From the NCBI GenBank assembly GCA_029783825.1, contig JAREIK010003088.1, positions 1,542,084-1,606,083 of the forward strand: a stretch of 64,000 bases of DNA, in the 5' to 3' direction. Positions within the stretch are counted from its first letter, which is position 1. Every line of letters starts with the position of its first letter. The notes under the pieces are model-generated. The model was not told the origin of the DNA, did not search any database, and saw only the letters and a program-made list of their open reading frames with translations. Positions 50,644-60,500 of the stretch are shown here, one piece after another. The position numbers and the translations under genes are program-made. This stretch comes from Sapria himalayana (taxonomy: Eukaryota; Streptophyta; Magnoliopsida; Malpighiales; Rafflesiaceae).

Positions 50644-53600
50644 GTGCAGGATGATTATGATGAATCATAATTTATTTCTCTTATCATTTATTTGTGCATT
50701 AGTTTGAGCCTTTGAGGTGATCATGTGATTTTTGGTTTACACCTACTACTTGTGTGTCGAATCATCCTTGTGTGGTGCAGCTCCAAGCTTGGAAGAAGTA
50801 TCCGCAAATGTGCCGAAGGTGGAAACATTGCCACGGATCCAAGGGCACGGGATGTGTGCTCAGCCAAAGGAAATGGTATTGGTCGACAACAGAGATGTGA
50901 ATCGTGATAATCTTGATTATGATAGCAATGCCAGTACTTCAAGCTTCGAGTTTCATAAGGAGAGATCAAGACACAATATATTTACGAAGTCATCCGCCGC
51001 AAGGCCTATGCCATCTAAGTGGGACGATGCGGAGAAATGGATCGTCAGTAAGCAAATTGTGGAGCCTAATGTGCCCAAGAAGAGTGCTTTACCAGAGCAA
51101 GCAAATCGGATGCTACAGATGAACATGGGAAGAGTTGCTCCCGAATCCGCAAACCATGCTATCAAGTCACAAGTGGTGGCGGAGAAGTTTCCCTCTTCCG
51201 TTCACCCTGTTTCCGAGGATTCAAAGGATTTCAGTAACGAAAGCCTGGAAGAAGATGACACGGGTACATCATCACTTCCATTTTTTTTTTGTTTTTTTTT
51301 AGAGTTTATTATTGTAGTTGTTGGAATTAGAGGTGTCAAACGGGACGTGCCGGGCCGGCCGGCCCATTTTTTTCAGGCCCGACCGTGCTTTCGTGCTGGG
51401 CCAGGCACGACACGGTTTTGTGGGGTTCAGCCCGTCACGGGCCCGCAGCATGATCCGCCGGGTTCGGCCCGATCTGGCCGAACCCTAAATTAAAAAAAAA
51501 ATCTAGGTTTCGAGGCACGACATGGTTTTTTGGGGTTCAGCCCGGCACGGGCCTGCGGCATGATCTGTCGGGTTCTGCCTGGTCTGGCCGAACCCTAAAT
51601 TAAAAAAAAATTTAGGTTTCGGTGCGCCCGAAACTCTAATTAAAAAAAATTAGGATTTCGGTGCCCCCGTAGCCCGAATTTAAAAAAAAATTGATTTCGG
51701 CACTGTACCGTGGCTGGCCAGGCACGGCACGAGCTCGGGCACGGGAAATTTCCGTGCCGGCTGGCCCAGGCACGGCTGAATCGTGCCGTGCCTAGCGCCG
51801 GGCCTGGCCGGCGCGGATCGGTTGACACCTCTAGTTGGAATACATAATTTTTAGATCTCACTATTAGAATAAGATGAAGAAGAAGAAGAATATAAACCAC
51901 CTCTACCAATGATCATAGCCTAGTTATCATTTTAGGCTTCTTTTGTGTTCTAGCATGGGTTACCTGAGAACATTTTCACCACTATGATGAAAGTAACCTA
52001 ATTGTCCAAAGGGCAATAATTTAAGGTGCTACAACTTGTTCATTTTGGCATATCATGACTTGAATAAAAGCAAGATGATCTTTTTTTTGTGAAGATCCTG
52101 AGAGATTCTAGAATATTCTAGAATATGTGAGATGAATGAGTAACTTAGTTATCACTACCTAATGAAAAACAAGATGAGCTTCTTTTTTGCGAAGATCCTA
52201 GGAGATTCTAGAATCTTCTAGAATATCTGAGATGAATGGCCTAAGAACACCCTGATGAAATATAAGTTCATATTTTTTTCATACGACAATGCAGTACAAC
52301 TTATAGAACTAATCCTGTTCAAGTAAGGTCCTAGGAGATTCTAGAATATTCTAGAATATTCTAGAAACCTGATGATTTTTGTTTCTTGCAGCAGTTAATT
52401 GTGTTCCTGCGATGAGATCTGTCTGCATGAGAGACATGGGAACAGAGATGACGCCAATTACAAGCCAGGAGCCCTCGCGAGCTGCCACGCCTCTGGATGC
52501 TGCGACGCCACACCTCAGCCCGACTTGTTCCTCTCCCTCCTCCACGCCACAGAGAGGCGGGCCGCCGCAACCGGCAGCAGTCGAGCACCGCCGGCACGAC
52601 TGCGGGAAGACCGGCCGGGAGCTGTCGCAGCAGGAACTGAGGGTGAAGACGAGGAGAGAGATTCTAGCCCTCGGCCTCAAGCTCGGGAAGATGAACATCG
52701 CGGCTTGGGCCAGCAAGGCCGAGCTTGAAAAAATCGGTTCTTCCCCCAAGTCCGGCCTGGGCGAGGCTCGCAGGATTGAGTTCGGCAAACGCGCAGATGC
52801 TTGGGAGGATGCCGAAAACTCCAAGCGTGCTGCCAGGTTTCTGTTTTTAGCGTGCCAGTTTTCTTGATTTGACTCTCAGAGCTGCTCCCCATGGGAAGTT
52901 CTCGTTCTAAAAAGCGTTCTTATAATTCCCCAGATTCAAACGGGAGGAGAGAAAGATCCAAGCGTGGGAGCTTCAGCAGAAAGCAAAATTGGAGGCCGAG
53001 ATGCAGAAGCTAGAGGTACATGCGCCTGTCATTAGGGGTACACACACACACACACACACGTGTAAGTAGAGGTACATGTGTCATATGTGTGCGTGTGTGT
53101 GTAAGGATTGAAAGAGTATCCTTGACACTAGCGCATGCACACGCACACGCACACATTTATGCATGTAAGTAGGACATATGTGCATATGTAAGGATTGAAA
53201 AAGTTTATCCCCAATACATACGTGTGTGTGTGTGTGTGTGTGTGTGGGGATTGAAAGTGTATCCTCAACACGTGCTGTGAGCACACACACATATAAGCAT
53301 GTGTGTAAGTAACACATATATGCATGTGCAAGGATTGAAACGGTTTATCATCAATACGTACATACATACATACATACATATATGCGTATGCATGAGTATA
53401 GAGGGAGAGGAAAAGTGTACTCAACACACACATGTATGTGTGAGTGGATAGGGATATGATCATAAGTGTGCTCAACACACACACACACACGTTATGTATG
53501 TGTGTGAGTAGAGGTGCGTGTGTGTGTGTGCTCAACACACACACATGTTATGAGGAGGTACACGTGTGTGTGTGAGTAGAGGTGTGTGTGTGTGTGTGTG

Positions 53601-54207
53601 TGAGTAGGGATATGAGGAGGTACACGTGCCTATGTATGAGTGAATAGGGATAGGATCATAAGTGTGCTCAACACACACACACACACGTTATGTATGTGTG
53701 TGAGTAGAGGTACGTGTGTGTGTGTGTGTGAGATTAAGGATATGAGGAGGTACACATGCCTATGTATGAGTGAATAGGGATAGGATCATAAGTGTGCTCA
53801 ACGCACACACATGTTATGTATGTGTGTGAGTAGAGGCACGTGTGTGTGTGTGTGCTCAACTTATTTGCTCACACACACACACACACGTGCATGCTCGTAA
53901 GCATGCTCGTACGCATGCACTTAAATGTGTGTATAAGTGGAAGTACATGCTTGCACGTGTGTAAGTAGATTCATTTGAAAAGATGGCTGCCTCCTTTCAG
54001 GCTCAAGTGGCACGAATGAGATCTCAATCTGAAACTAAAATGGCCAGCAAGATTGCTCTGGCAAGGAAAAGATCCGAAGAAAAGAGAGCATCAGCAGAAA
54101 CAAGAAAAAATGCCGACGCAGAAAGAACGGCTGCCCAGGCTGAGTACATCCGTCACACGGGTCGGATACCATTGTCGTATTACATGTGCCACGGATGCTT
54201 TTGGTAG
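48144..54207 (+). CDS. Remorin family protein with long disordered N-terminus, 6 exons
   Basis: Membrane-associated remorin; remorins sit on the inner face of the plasma membrane in nanodomains. Exons: 48144-48173, 48415-48589, 50781-51263, 52392-52836, 52934-53015, 54001-54207. All GT-AG with matching phases, 1422 nt, 473 residues. Exon 1 encodes only MEYERIHKVQ, and exon 2 begins TGLISPSKFR, both typical of the long-N-terminus remorins. The middle (SKWDDAEKWI, then Ser/Pro-rich) is predicted disordered. A conserved ILALGLKLGKMNIAAWASK precedes the Remorin_C coiled coil, about residues 366-468 (AWEDAENSKRAARFKREERK through KRSEEKRASAETRKNADAERT). The C-terminus GRIPLSYYMCHGCFW supplies Cys residues of the kind used for lipid anchoring. 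Exon 4 is markedly GC-rich. Intron 3 carries MITE copy J and SINE-like repeats; intron 5 is almost all microsatellite. Confidence 0.93.
48785..48945 (+). mobile_element. SINE-like copy in remorin intron 2
   Basis: It has AGTACCTTCGTCTAAGGGCAG, GTCTCAGATTCAAGACTCATC, AGTAAGACTGTCAAAATATTA and GAGCCTTATACATCAGATAG in family order. A further 3' fragment lies at about 49300-49385. The rest of this 2.2-kb intron is AT-rich. Confidence 0.6.
50085..50550 (+). mobile_element. Two copies of a third SINE-like repeat in remorin intron 2
   Basis: Copies at about 50085-50240 and 50445-50545 share AGTTCAATTGATGGGGA, AAATTCAATCCTCATGGGCT (B-box-like), ACACCTCWSAGYSTGTGG and GAGGTGCCAATCTAACTC. The segment between them is AT-rich with an AAAAAAATA-type tract. 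CA/TA microsatellites follow at 50573-50640. Confidence 0.55.
51328..51833. mobile_element. GC-rich hAT-like MITE (family 1 subtype), copy J
   Basis: 506 bp from TAGAGGTGTCAAACGGG to GGTTGACACCTCTA with a perfect 8-bp duplication GTTGGAAT (51320-51327, 51834-51841). It lacks the CCCGCAAAAAA core. Instead it has GCCGAACCCTAAATTAAAAA and GTTTCGG segments repeated about three times between 51400 and 51700, as in copy H. It lies in remorin intron 3. Confidence 0.92.
52080..52375. repeat. TTCTAGAATATTCTAGAA repeats before remorin exon 4
   Basis: The phrase GAAGATCCTAGGAGATTCTAG followed by AATATTCTAGAATAT occurs three times (about 52090-52130, 52185-52232, 52325-52365). The TTCTAGAA palindrome is reiterated at each. 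Repeats of this form can make small hairpins. The last lies only about 25 bp before the acceptor of exon 4. Confidence 0.65.
53016..54000. repeat. Remorin intron 5: CA/GT microsatellite array
   Basis: Nearly the whole 985-bp intron is made of (CA)n and (GT)n tracts joined by longer repeated phrases. One such phrase is GGATAGGATCATAAGTGTGC followed by TCAACACACAC and TTATGTATGTGTGTGAGTAG, seen near 53450, 53650 and 53780. Because CA and GT tracts alternate, long hairpins are possible. The frames that stay open are simple-sequence artefacts. Confidence 0.9.
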
Positions 54208-55990
54208 GCGAATCGGAACCCGGGAGCCCGACCGATGACTGCCTTGTTTCCTCCTCTTTGTATTTGCCCCTACCCTACGGGCCACCGACTTGCTCGAGCT
54301 CGTAGGGCTGTCCCTACTGAAAAATAGGATCAAAGTCTTGGGCTCGGATCTTGCCCGGGGGCATAATCAGGATCAAAGGGCCACTTTAATGGGCCTTGTG
54401 GCCCGTGCTATTTTTCCAATGTTTGTTCTAAGTTGCTCTTAACTTTTAGTTTTTATCTTGTAGTATTTTTCTTTGGCAAAAAATAATGAATTTATGATTT
54501 TTTTTTTCACGTTTAATTATGAATATTATACTTTTATTGTAAATTTATTAAATACCAACAAAATCTTTTATTTTTTTTTTGATTACTTATTCGTATTATT
54601 TATTTTTTTATAATTATTTTTATTTAATATTATAATAATCGAGCTGAGTGATTTGATGAGGTAAAAGAACACATATTACCATACACAAAATCAAACATAA
54701 ATTATAAACGTAACATATTATCTTAGATTTTATCAAAAAAAAAAAAAAATTTATTTATACAAAAAATCTGTTTTTTTTTTCTTGTGAATAATATTGCATG
54801 TTAAAAAGAGACTTTTCTTCCAATAAAAAAATAAGATTATTTTTGCCATTTAGAATTTACTTTTATGCCTTTTCAATAATTAATCCTAAAGAGAAGTGAA
54901 TACTCACAAATTCAAAAAAAAAAAAAAAAAGATTTAAATTTGTTTAGTCATAAAAGCAACAATTTTAATTTCCCCCAACACTGACATATCTAATTTAGTA
55001 ATCATAAAGAACACACTTTCCCAAAGAAATTCTCCTCCAATTAATATGAGCCATCAATCTAATGGAACCCACGAGGGTGACTCCCACCCAACTCATCTCC
55101 ATGCTATGCGTCGTCACTCACATCCTCAGCCCCTCGCCCATGCCAAAGTTCTTATCCACCACCGTACTATCATATGTCAGCATATGCACCCACACAGACA
55201 CAAATATGACATTGTATAGACACCAATATGACTTTGTATAGACACAAATATGACATTGTATAGACACAAATATGACATATAAATGATGCATATGCGTAAA
55301 GTGAAGGAGGCAGCGAATCGTTAGAAAAGTCTAAAAAGTGCAGAGCTGAGCGCTCCATGATGGTGTCCTATGGAACGGAAGAGGAAGACTGATCTTTGTC
55401 AGAAATGGAGGCGCAGAGGCGAAAAGACGAAGATCCTCGATCCACGACACGTGCTCGTACTTGAACAGTGCGCTTGAAATAAAGCAGCTGCGTGGACCCT
55501 TCTTTCCCCTGTCTATCTCAATTATTTCATGCTTGTGGGGCTCTTCTAACAGTACTGCTGTGCACAGTGTCATTGCGAACCCAGAAGAAATTTTGTGGAG
55601 CCGTGGCTGCATGCTTCCTCTACCAAACTTAAACGCTCCTTCAGTTCGACGTGAAAATTACATATTTACCCTCCGTCATGGCCAGGTTTTGCGGATCAAA
55701 TTGCTCCATCCCATGCCCCTGAAGAATTGGGATCCAATAAAAATCCCTACTTTAGATCCCACCAAGACCCAATTCCCATAATACCCCCCCTATCGCATTC
55801 AATACATGAATGCATATGCAGTGTCTTTAATTTTAAAATAATTAAGAAATATTCTAACTTTAAAATTGGGTAAATATGTTTATATAATTTATATATTTAT
55901 TTTTTTTTACTTAGAAAATTATTTGATATTAGTTAGATTAAATAGTTACACGCACAAAAGAAATCTTTGTGATGTGTGTGTATACATATA

Positions 55991-56028
<38 letters not shown>

Positions 56029-57370
56029 TATGTTTGTGTGTGTGTGTGTGTGTGTGTGTGGATATATCTAAATATATTTGTATATATTCATATATTTTTA
56101 AATTTAAATATTTTTTTATATATTTATTTATTTTCACTTAAAAAATTATTTGATGAAATTAGTTTGGTAGCTAAGACGCAAAAGGAACCTCTAGGTCATG
56201 AATTCAAATTTCACTACGGTAAAAATTTTTAAATTTCAAGCTATTTTAAAAATTGCTCTTTTTTTTTTTTGTAAAACTAAAAATTGCTGGCAAAATCAGG
56301 GATTTAATTTTTTTTTTTTGGCCCCAAAATACAAATATTTTTGTTGAGGTATGTTTCTTAAAAAATATTAAAAAAATGTACCAAATAATAAACATTTTTG
56401 TTTTTGGTCCCCTAAACACAATTTTCTATTTAAAATATAGAAATTACACCAAAATAAAAAATATTTATGTTTTGGTAGCCTAAAAAAAATAAAAAATCAA
56501 TGAAAATAATATTTTCAAAAACAAAAATACAAATATAATATATAGTTATAGACATTTCGTTGTCCCCCATCCCCCAACTCATCACATATTATCCCTCGGC
56601 TCCCATCTATAAGTCTTCAGACCCCAGTGTCGAAGCAGATAAACCCCTTTTGTCAATTAGAATAACATACAAATTTCCTTTTTTTTAATGGGGTCAAATA
56701 AATATAATTTTGGGATATTTGTATTTTATTACACCAAAATTAAAATAATTATGTTTTGTCATACTGTAATCTAAATAAAAAAATAAATAATACATCAAGC
56801 TCAAAAATAATTACATCTTGGGACACTACAAAATTTAAATCCAATTTTTTCCCTCATATACATTTTTAAAAAAAAATTGAAATTAGGTTTTCCAATTTTC
56901 ATGAATATATCGATATTTTAAATTCACAAATATTTGGAAATATATTAGTTAGCATATTTCAAAATTTGAGAAAAATTAGATTTGATAAAACTCAGATTTT
57001 ATATTCTAGGATTAAGTTAAATATATACATTAATATACAATAATAAAATTATATATAAACATATAAATATGTTTATACACACACACACACACACACACAC
57101 ATCATATATATATATATATATACATACATGTGTGTGTATTTATTTATTTGACACAATTGTGTTTGTGTGTACACATGTATGTAAGTATGTATGTATAAAT
57201 ATATAAACAAACATATATATATATATAGAGAGAGAGAGGGAGAGAGAGAGAGAGAGAGAGGAAGACAGAGGGGAAGACAGAGAGAGGGGAAGAGAGAGAA
57301 ATAGATAGAGATATATACATAATGGAGGACAAGTATAGATAGCTATTTTACACAAGAAAAATAGATAAAT

Positions 57371-57421
<51 letters not shown>

Positions 57422-57541
57422 AGCAAAAGATTAATCTTTCAAAGTCAAATATACAACATTAATGGAGTAGATAATAATGGATAGCATGTTGAGGCAGCTA
57501 AAGGTAGCTATTTTACACAAGACAAAGACAAAAAGAAGAGC
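54208..57541. other. Intergenic region between convergent remorin and ARF genes
   Basis: About 54208-54470 is likely the remorin 3' untranslated region. A 22-bp repeat (GACACAAATATGACATTGTATA, four copies) lies at about 55195-55280. From 55290 to 55790 the sequence is unusually complex for this window (GC-richer, not repetitive) but has no recognisable protein. 55980-56060 is a TA/GT microsatellite, 57075-57125 CA/TA, and 57225-57420 GA/TA. The remainder is AT-rich. Confidence 0.5.
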
Positions 57542-60500
57542 TTAAATAGTAGAATAGTCCAAAGACCCTACCGAAGTGATGCCGCTGCTCAAGTTCCTCG
57601 AGCCATGCCGGCTAGTATAGTCATCAAAGGCAGGGCCGGAGAGCTTTTGGATCGGAACCGAGCTGAGAAGCTCGAGGCCTCTCTTCCCCATCTGGTGAAC
57701 CTCCTGAGGGGAGAGAATTTTGATGCACCAGACGCTGTTCACAAATTCCCTGCAGAAGAAGGCAGAATCATTGTGGCAGGAGACGGACAATAGGGAGGGC
57801 GGTAAAAAAAAGAACTCACGGCCACGGGTCATCGCCGAGGAGGAGAACATCGTTCTCGCGGTCAACAAATACAAGCTGCCAGCCGGATCTTAGCGGGTCC
57901 TCCAGTTGGCCTTCCAGACCAAACATGCGAGCTAGCTCGCTTCGCAGCTCATTGTAGCTGCTAAATTTGGTTATGTCCAATGACCTCCCAAAGCTTCCTG
58001 CCTTGTAAACCTGCCCTCATCCCCTCCCCCCAAATCAAAAGTCAATTGCAAAGAGCTTGCGGCAATGAAAATGGCAGTTAATAGCAGAGATACAGAAAGA
58101 AAGTTGCAGCCAAAGCAGAGAGAGAGAGAGGAAGAAAGTTGAAGCCTTTGCAGAGAGAGAGAGAGAGGTAGAATATTGCGGCCATGAGCCATAGCAGAGG
58201 GATAGAAAGAATGTAGCAGCCGTAGCAGAGGAATAGAAAGAATGTAGCAGCCATAGCAGAGGGATAGAAAGAATGTAGCAGCCATAGCAGAGGGATAGAA
58301 AGAATGTAGCAGCCATAGCAGAGGGATAGAAAGAATGTAGCAGCCATAGCAGAGGGATAGAAAGAATGTAGCAGCAATAGCAGAGGGATAAAAAGAATGT
58401 AGCAGCCATAGCAGAGAAAGAAAGAATGTCGCCGCCATAGCAGAGAGAAAGAATGTCGCAGCCATAGCAGAGAAATAAAGAATGTCGCAGCCATAGCAGA
58501 GAGATTGAAAGGAAGTTGTAGTCATAGCAAAGAGAGAGGAAAGGAAGTTGTAGTCATAGCAAAGAGAGATGGAAAGGAAGTTGTAGTCATAGCAAAGAGA
58601 GAGGAAAGGAAGTTGTAGTCATAGCAAAGAGAGAGAGGAAAAAGGTTGCAGCCATAGCAGAGAGAAGAAGGAAGTTGCAGCCATAGCAGAGAGAGGAAGC
58701 AAGTTGGAGCCATAGCAGAGAGAGGAAACAAGTTGAAGCCATAGCAGAGAGAGGAAGAAGTTGGAGCCATAGCAGAGAGAGGAAAAAGGTTGCAGCCATA
58801 GCAGAGAGAAGAAGGAAGTTGCAGCCATAGCAGAGAGAGGAAGCAAGTTGGAGCCATAGCAGAGAGAGGAAAGAAGTTGAAGCCATAGCTGAGAGATAGA
58901 AGAAGCTAGATGCAGCCATAGCAGAGAGAGGAAGCAAGTTGGAGCCATAGCAGAGAGAGGAAAGAAGTTGAAGCCATAGCTGAGAGTTGCAGCCATTGCA
59001 GAAACAGATGAAGGGGCAGCCATTGCAGAAACAGATGAAGGGGCAGCCATTGCAGAAACAGATGAAGGTGCAGCCATAGCAGAAACAGATGAAGGTGCAG
59101 CCATAGCAGAAACAGATGAAGGTGCAGCCATAGCAGAAACAGATGAAGTTGCAGCTATAGCAGAAAAAGAGGGGGGAGGGAGTTGAAGTAATTGTACCTT
59201 AACGAAAGTTCCAGTTGAAAGATTTGGTGGAGCAGCTGCAGGATCAGGGGATTGCACAAAGCCAGATTCATCAATGCAGCTTGAAGTAGTCGTAGCAGCG
59301 GGAGCAGGATTAAGAGAAAAATCAGTGCCAGTGGGGGGGAGGTACTTGAAGTTGCTGTCACTGTCAGTGGCAACTCCACGAAGGCTCAAGATTCCATTGT
59401 GGAGGAAAAGAGAAGAAGGCTCGATATTGACGCCAAAGAGAAGGCGGGTCTGAGGATCAACTCCATCTTGGTCTATGTGGCAGTCCTTGGCAGAAGCAGC
59501 AGGAAAAGGTGGAAGACAAGCTGAATCGTGAGGATAGCTTGTTTGGAAGAGGCCCAGTGGGTGATGATCTATTTGTGGGAGAACATTCTTTAAGTAATCA
59601 GACGAGACAAGAGGATCAATGGCAGCTCGCTTTGATGGCCAGGTAGAAGAAGTAGCCATGGAGTTGTTTGATTTGGGCAAGTTCACCAAATGGGCAGACT
59701 CTTCTTGCTGATACGCTGTCATAAGATTCTGAATTGGAGAGAAGACAGAAGTAGCCATGGAGTTGCCATTAGAATCTGAAAAACTTTGCTGCCTGCTCAG
59801 TGAGGGAGTAGCTTGCATCCGCGGCGATGATGGAGATTGAGTTGCAGAAGCAAATCTAGATATAGCTGAAGCAACATTTGAGATGTGCTGATTCTCTACC
59901 AATTGTTGTGCTTTTGGGTGCTGCTGTGGCTGCTGATTGAACACATTTGAATGCTGCTGCTGCTGCTGCAGATTAAACACAACTGGCTGCTGCTGCTGCT
60001 GCTGCTGCTGATGCTGCTGCTGCTGATGATGATGCTGCTGCTGCTGCTGCTGATGCTGATGCTGCTGCTGCTGATGATGATGCTGCTGCTGCTGAAGGTT
60101 AAATGCAAGTGCATGCTGCAGGTGCTGCTGCTGCAGGTGGGGTTGCAATTGGTGCAACAATGGAGGTTCTGAGAGAGAGGGAGACCGAGGGAGAAGATTT
60201 TGAAGTTGCTGAAACTGCAAAAGAGATGGGGCTGATGTCTTTGAAGGGTCCACAGTTCTCATCTCCTGAAGTGCAGCAGCAGCCATGGATTGGTATACAT
60301 CAGCTGGCAGACCAAGGGTGGGAGCATCGAGCCTTGGCGGGATCCACGGGAAGATGCCATTTCCGATTCCGTGCAAGTTCATGACGGGTTGATTTCCCAT
60401 ATCTCCGTCACCTCGCAGCCAGAAAAGCGCAGGATTCATCCCCACGTCACCATTCGTTACGCCTGATCAAGATGAGGCAAAGAGGTGAAAGTGTTACTAA

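Noticed and set aside
51264..51493. Continuation of the remorin exon 3 frame past 51263
   Set aside because: A GT donor at 51264 and the phase of exon 4 end the exon there; the continuation enters MITE copy J.
52351..52892. Minus-strand frames opposite remorin exon 4
   Set aside because: Antisense shadows of a GC-rich coding exon.
55331..55781. Non-repetitive stretch with open frames on both strands
   Set aside because: No recognised protein family, no clear splice structure, and both strands open over the same interval. It may be a gene relic or regulatory DNA but I cannot support a gene.
57605..57793. Plus-strand frame across the last ARF exon
   Set aside because: Antisense shadow of the ARF PB1 exon.
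58035..58937. Overlapping Leu/Trp/Ser-rich frames on the minus strand of the minisatellite
   Set aside because: They are translations of the tandem unit in several frames with no non-repeat part.
58619..59197. Extension of the ARF reading frame through the minisatellite, giving a 608-residue frame (58619-60445)
   Set aside because: A clear GT donor lies at 59197-59196 after GTFVK and the PB1 exon begins at 58010 in the correct phase, so the extension is intron. It is only of interest as a possible retained intron.
59951..60172. Leu-rich plus-strand frame
   Set aside because: Antisense of the ARF glutamine tract (CTG reading of CAG repeats).
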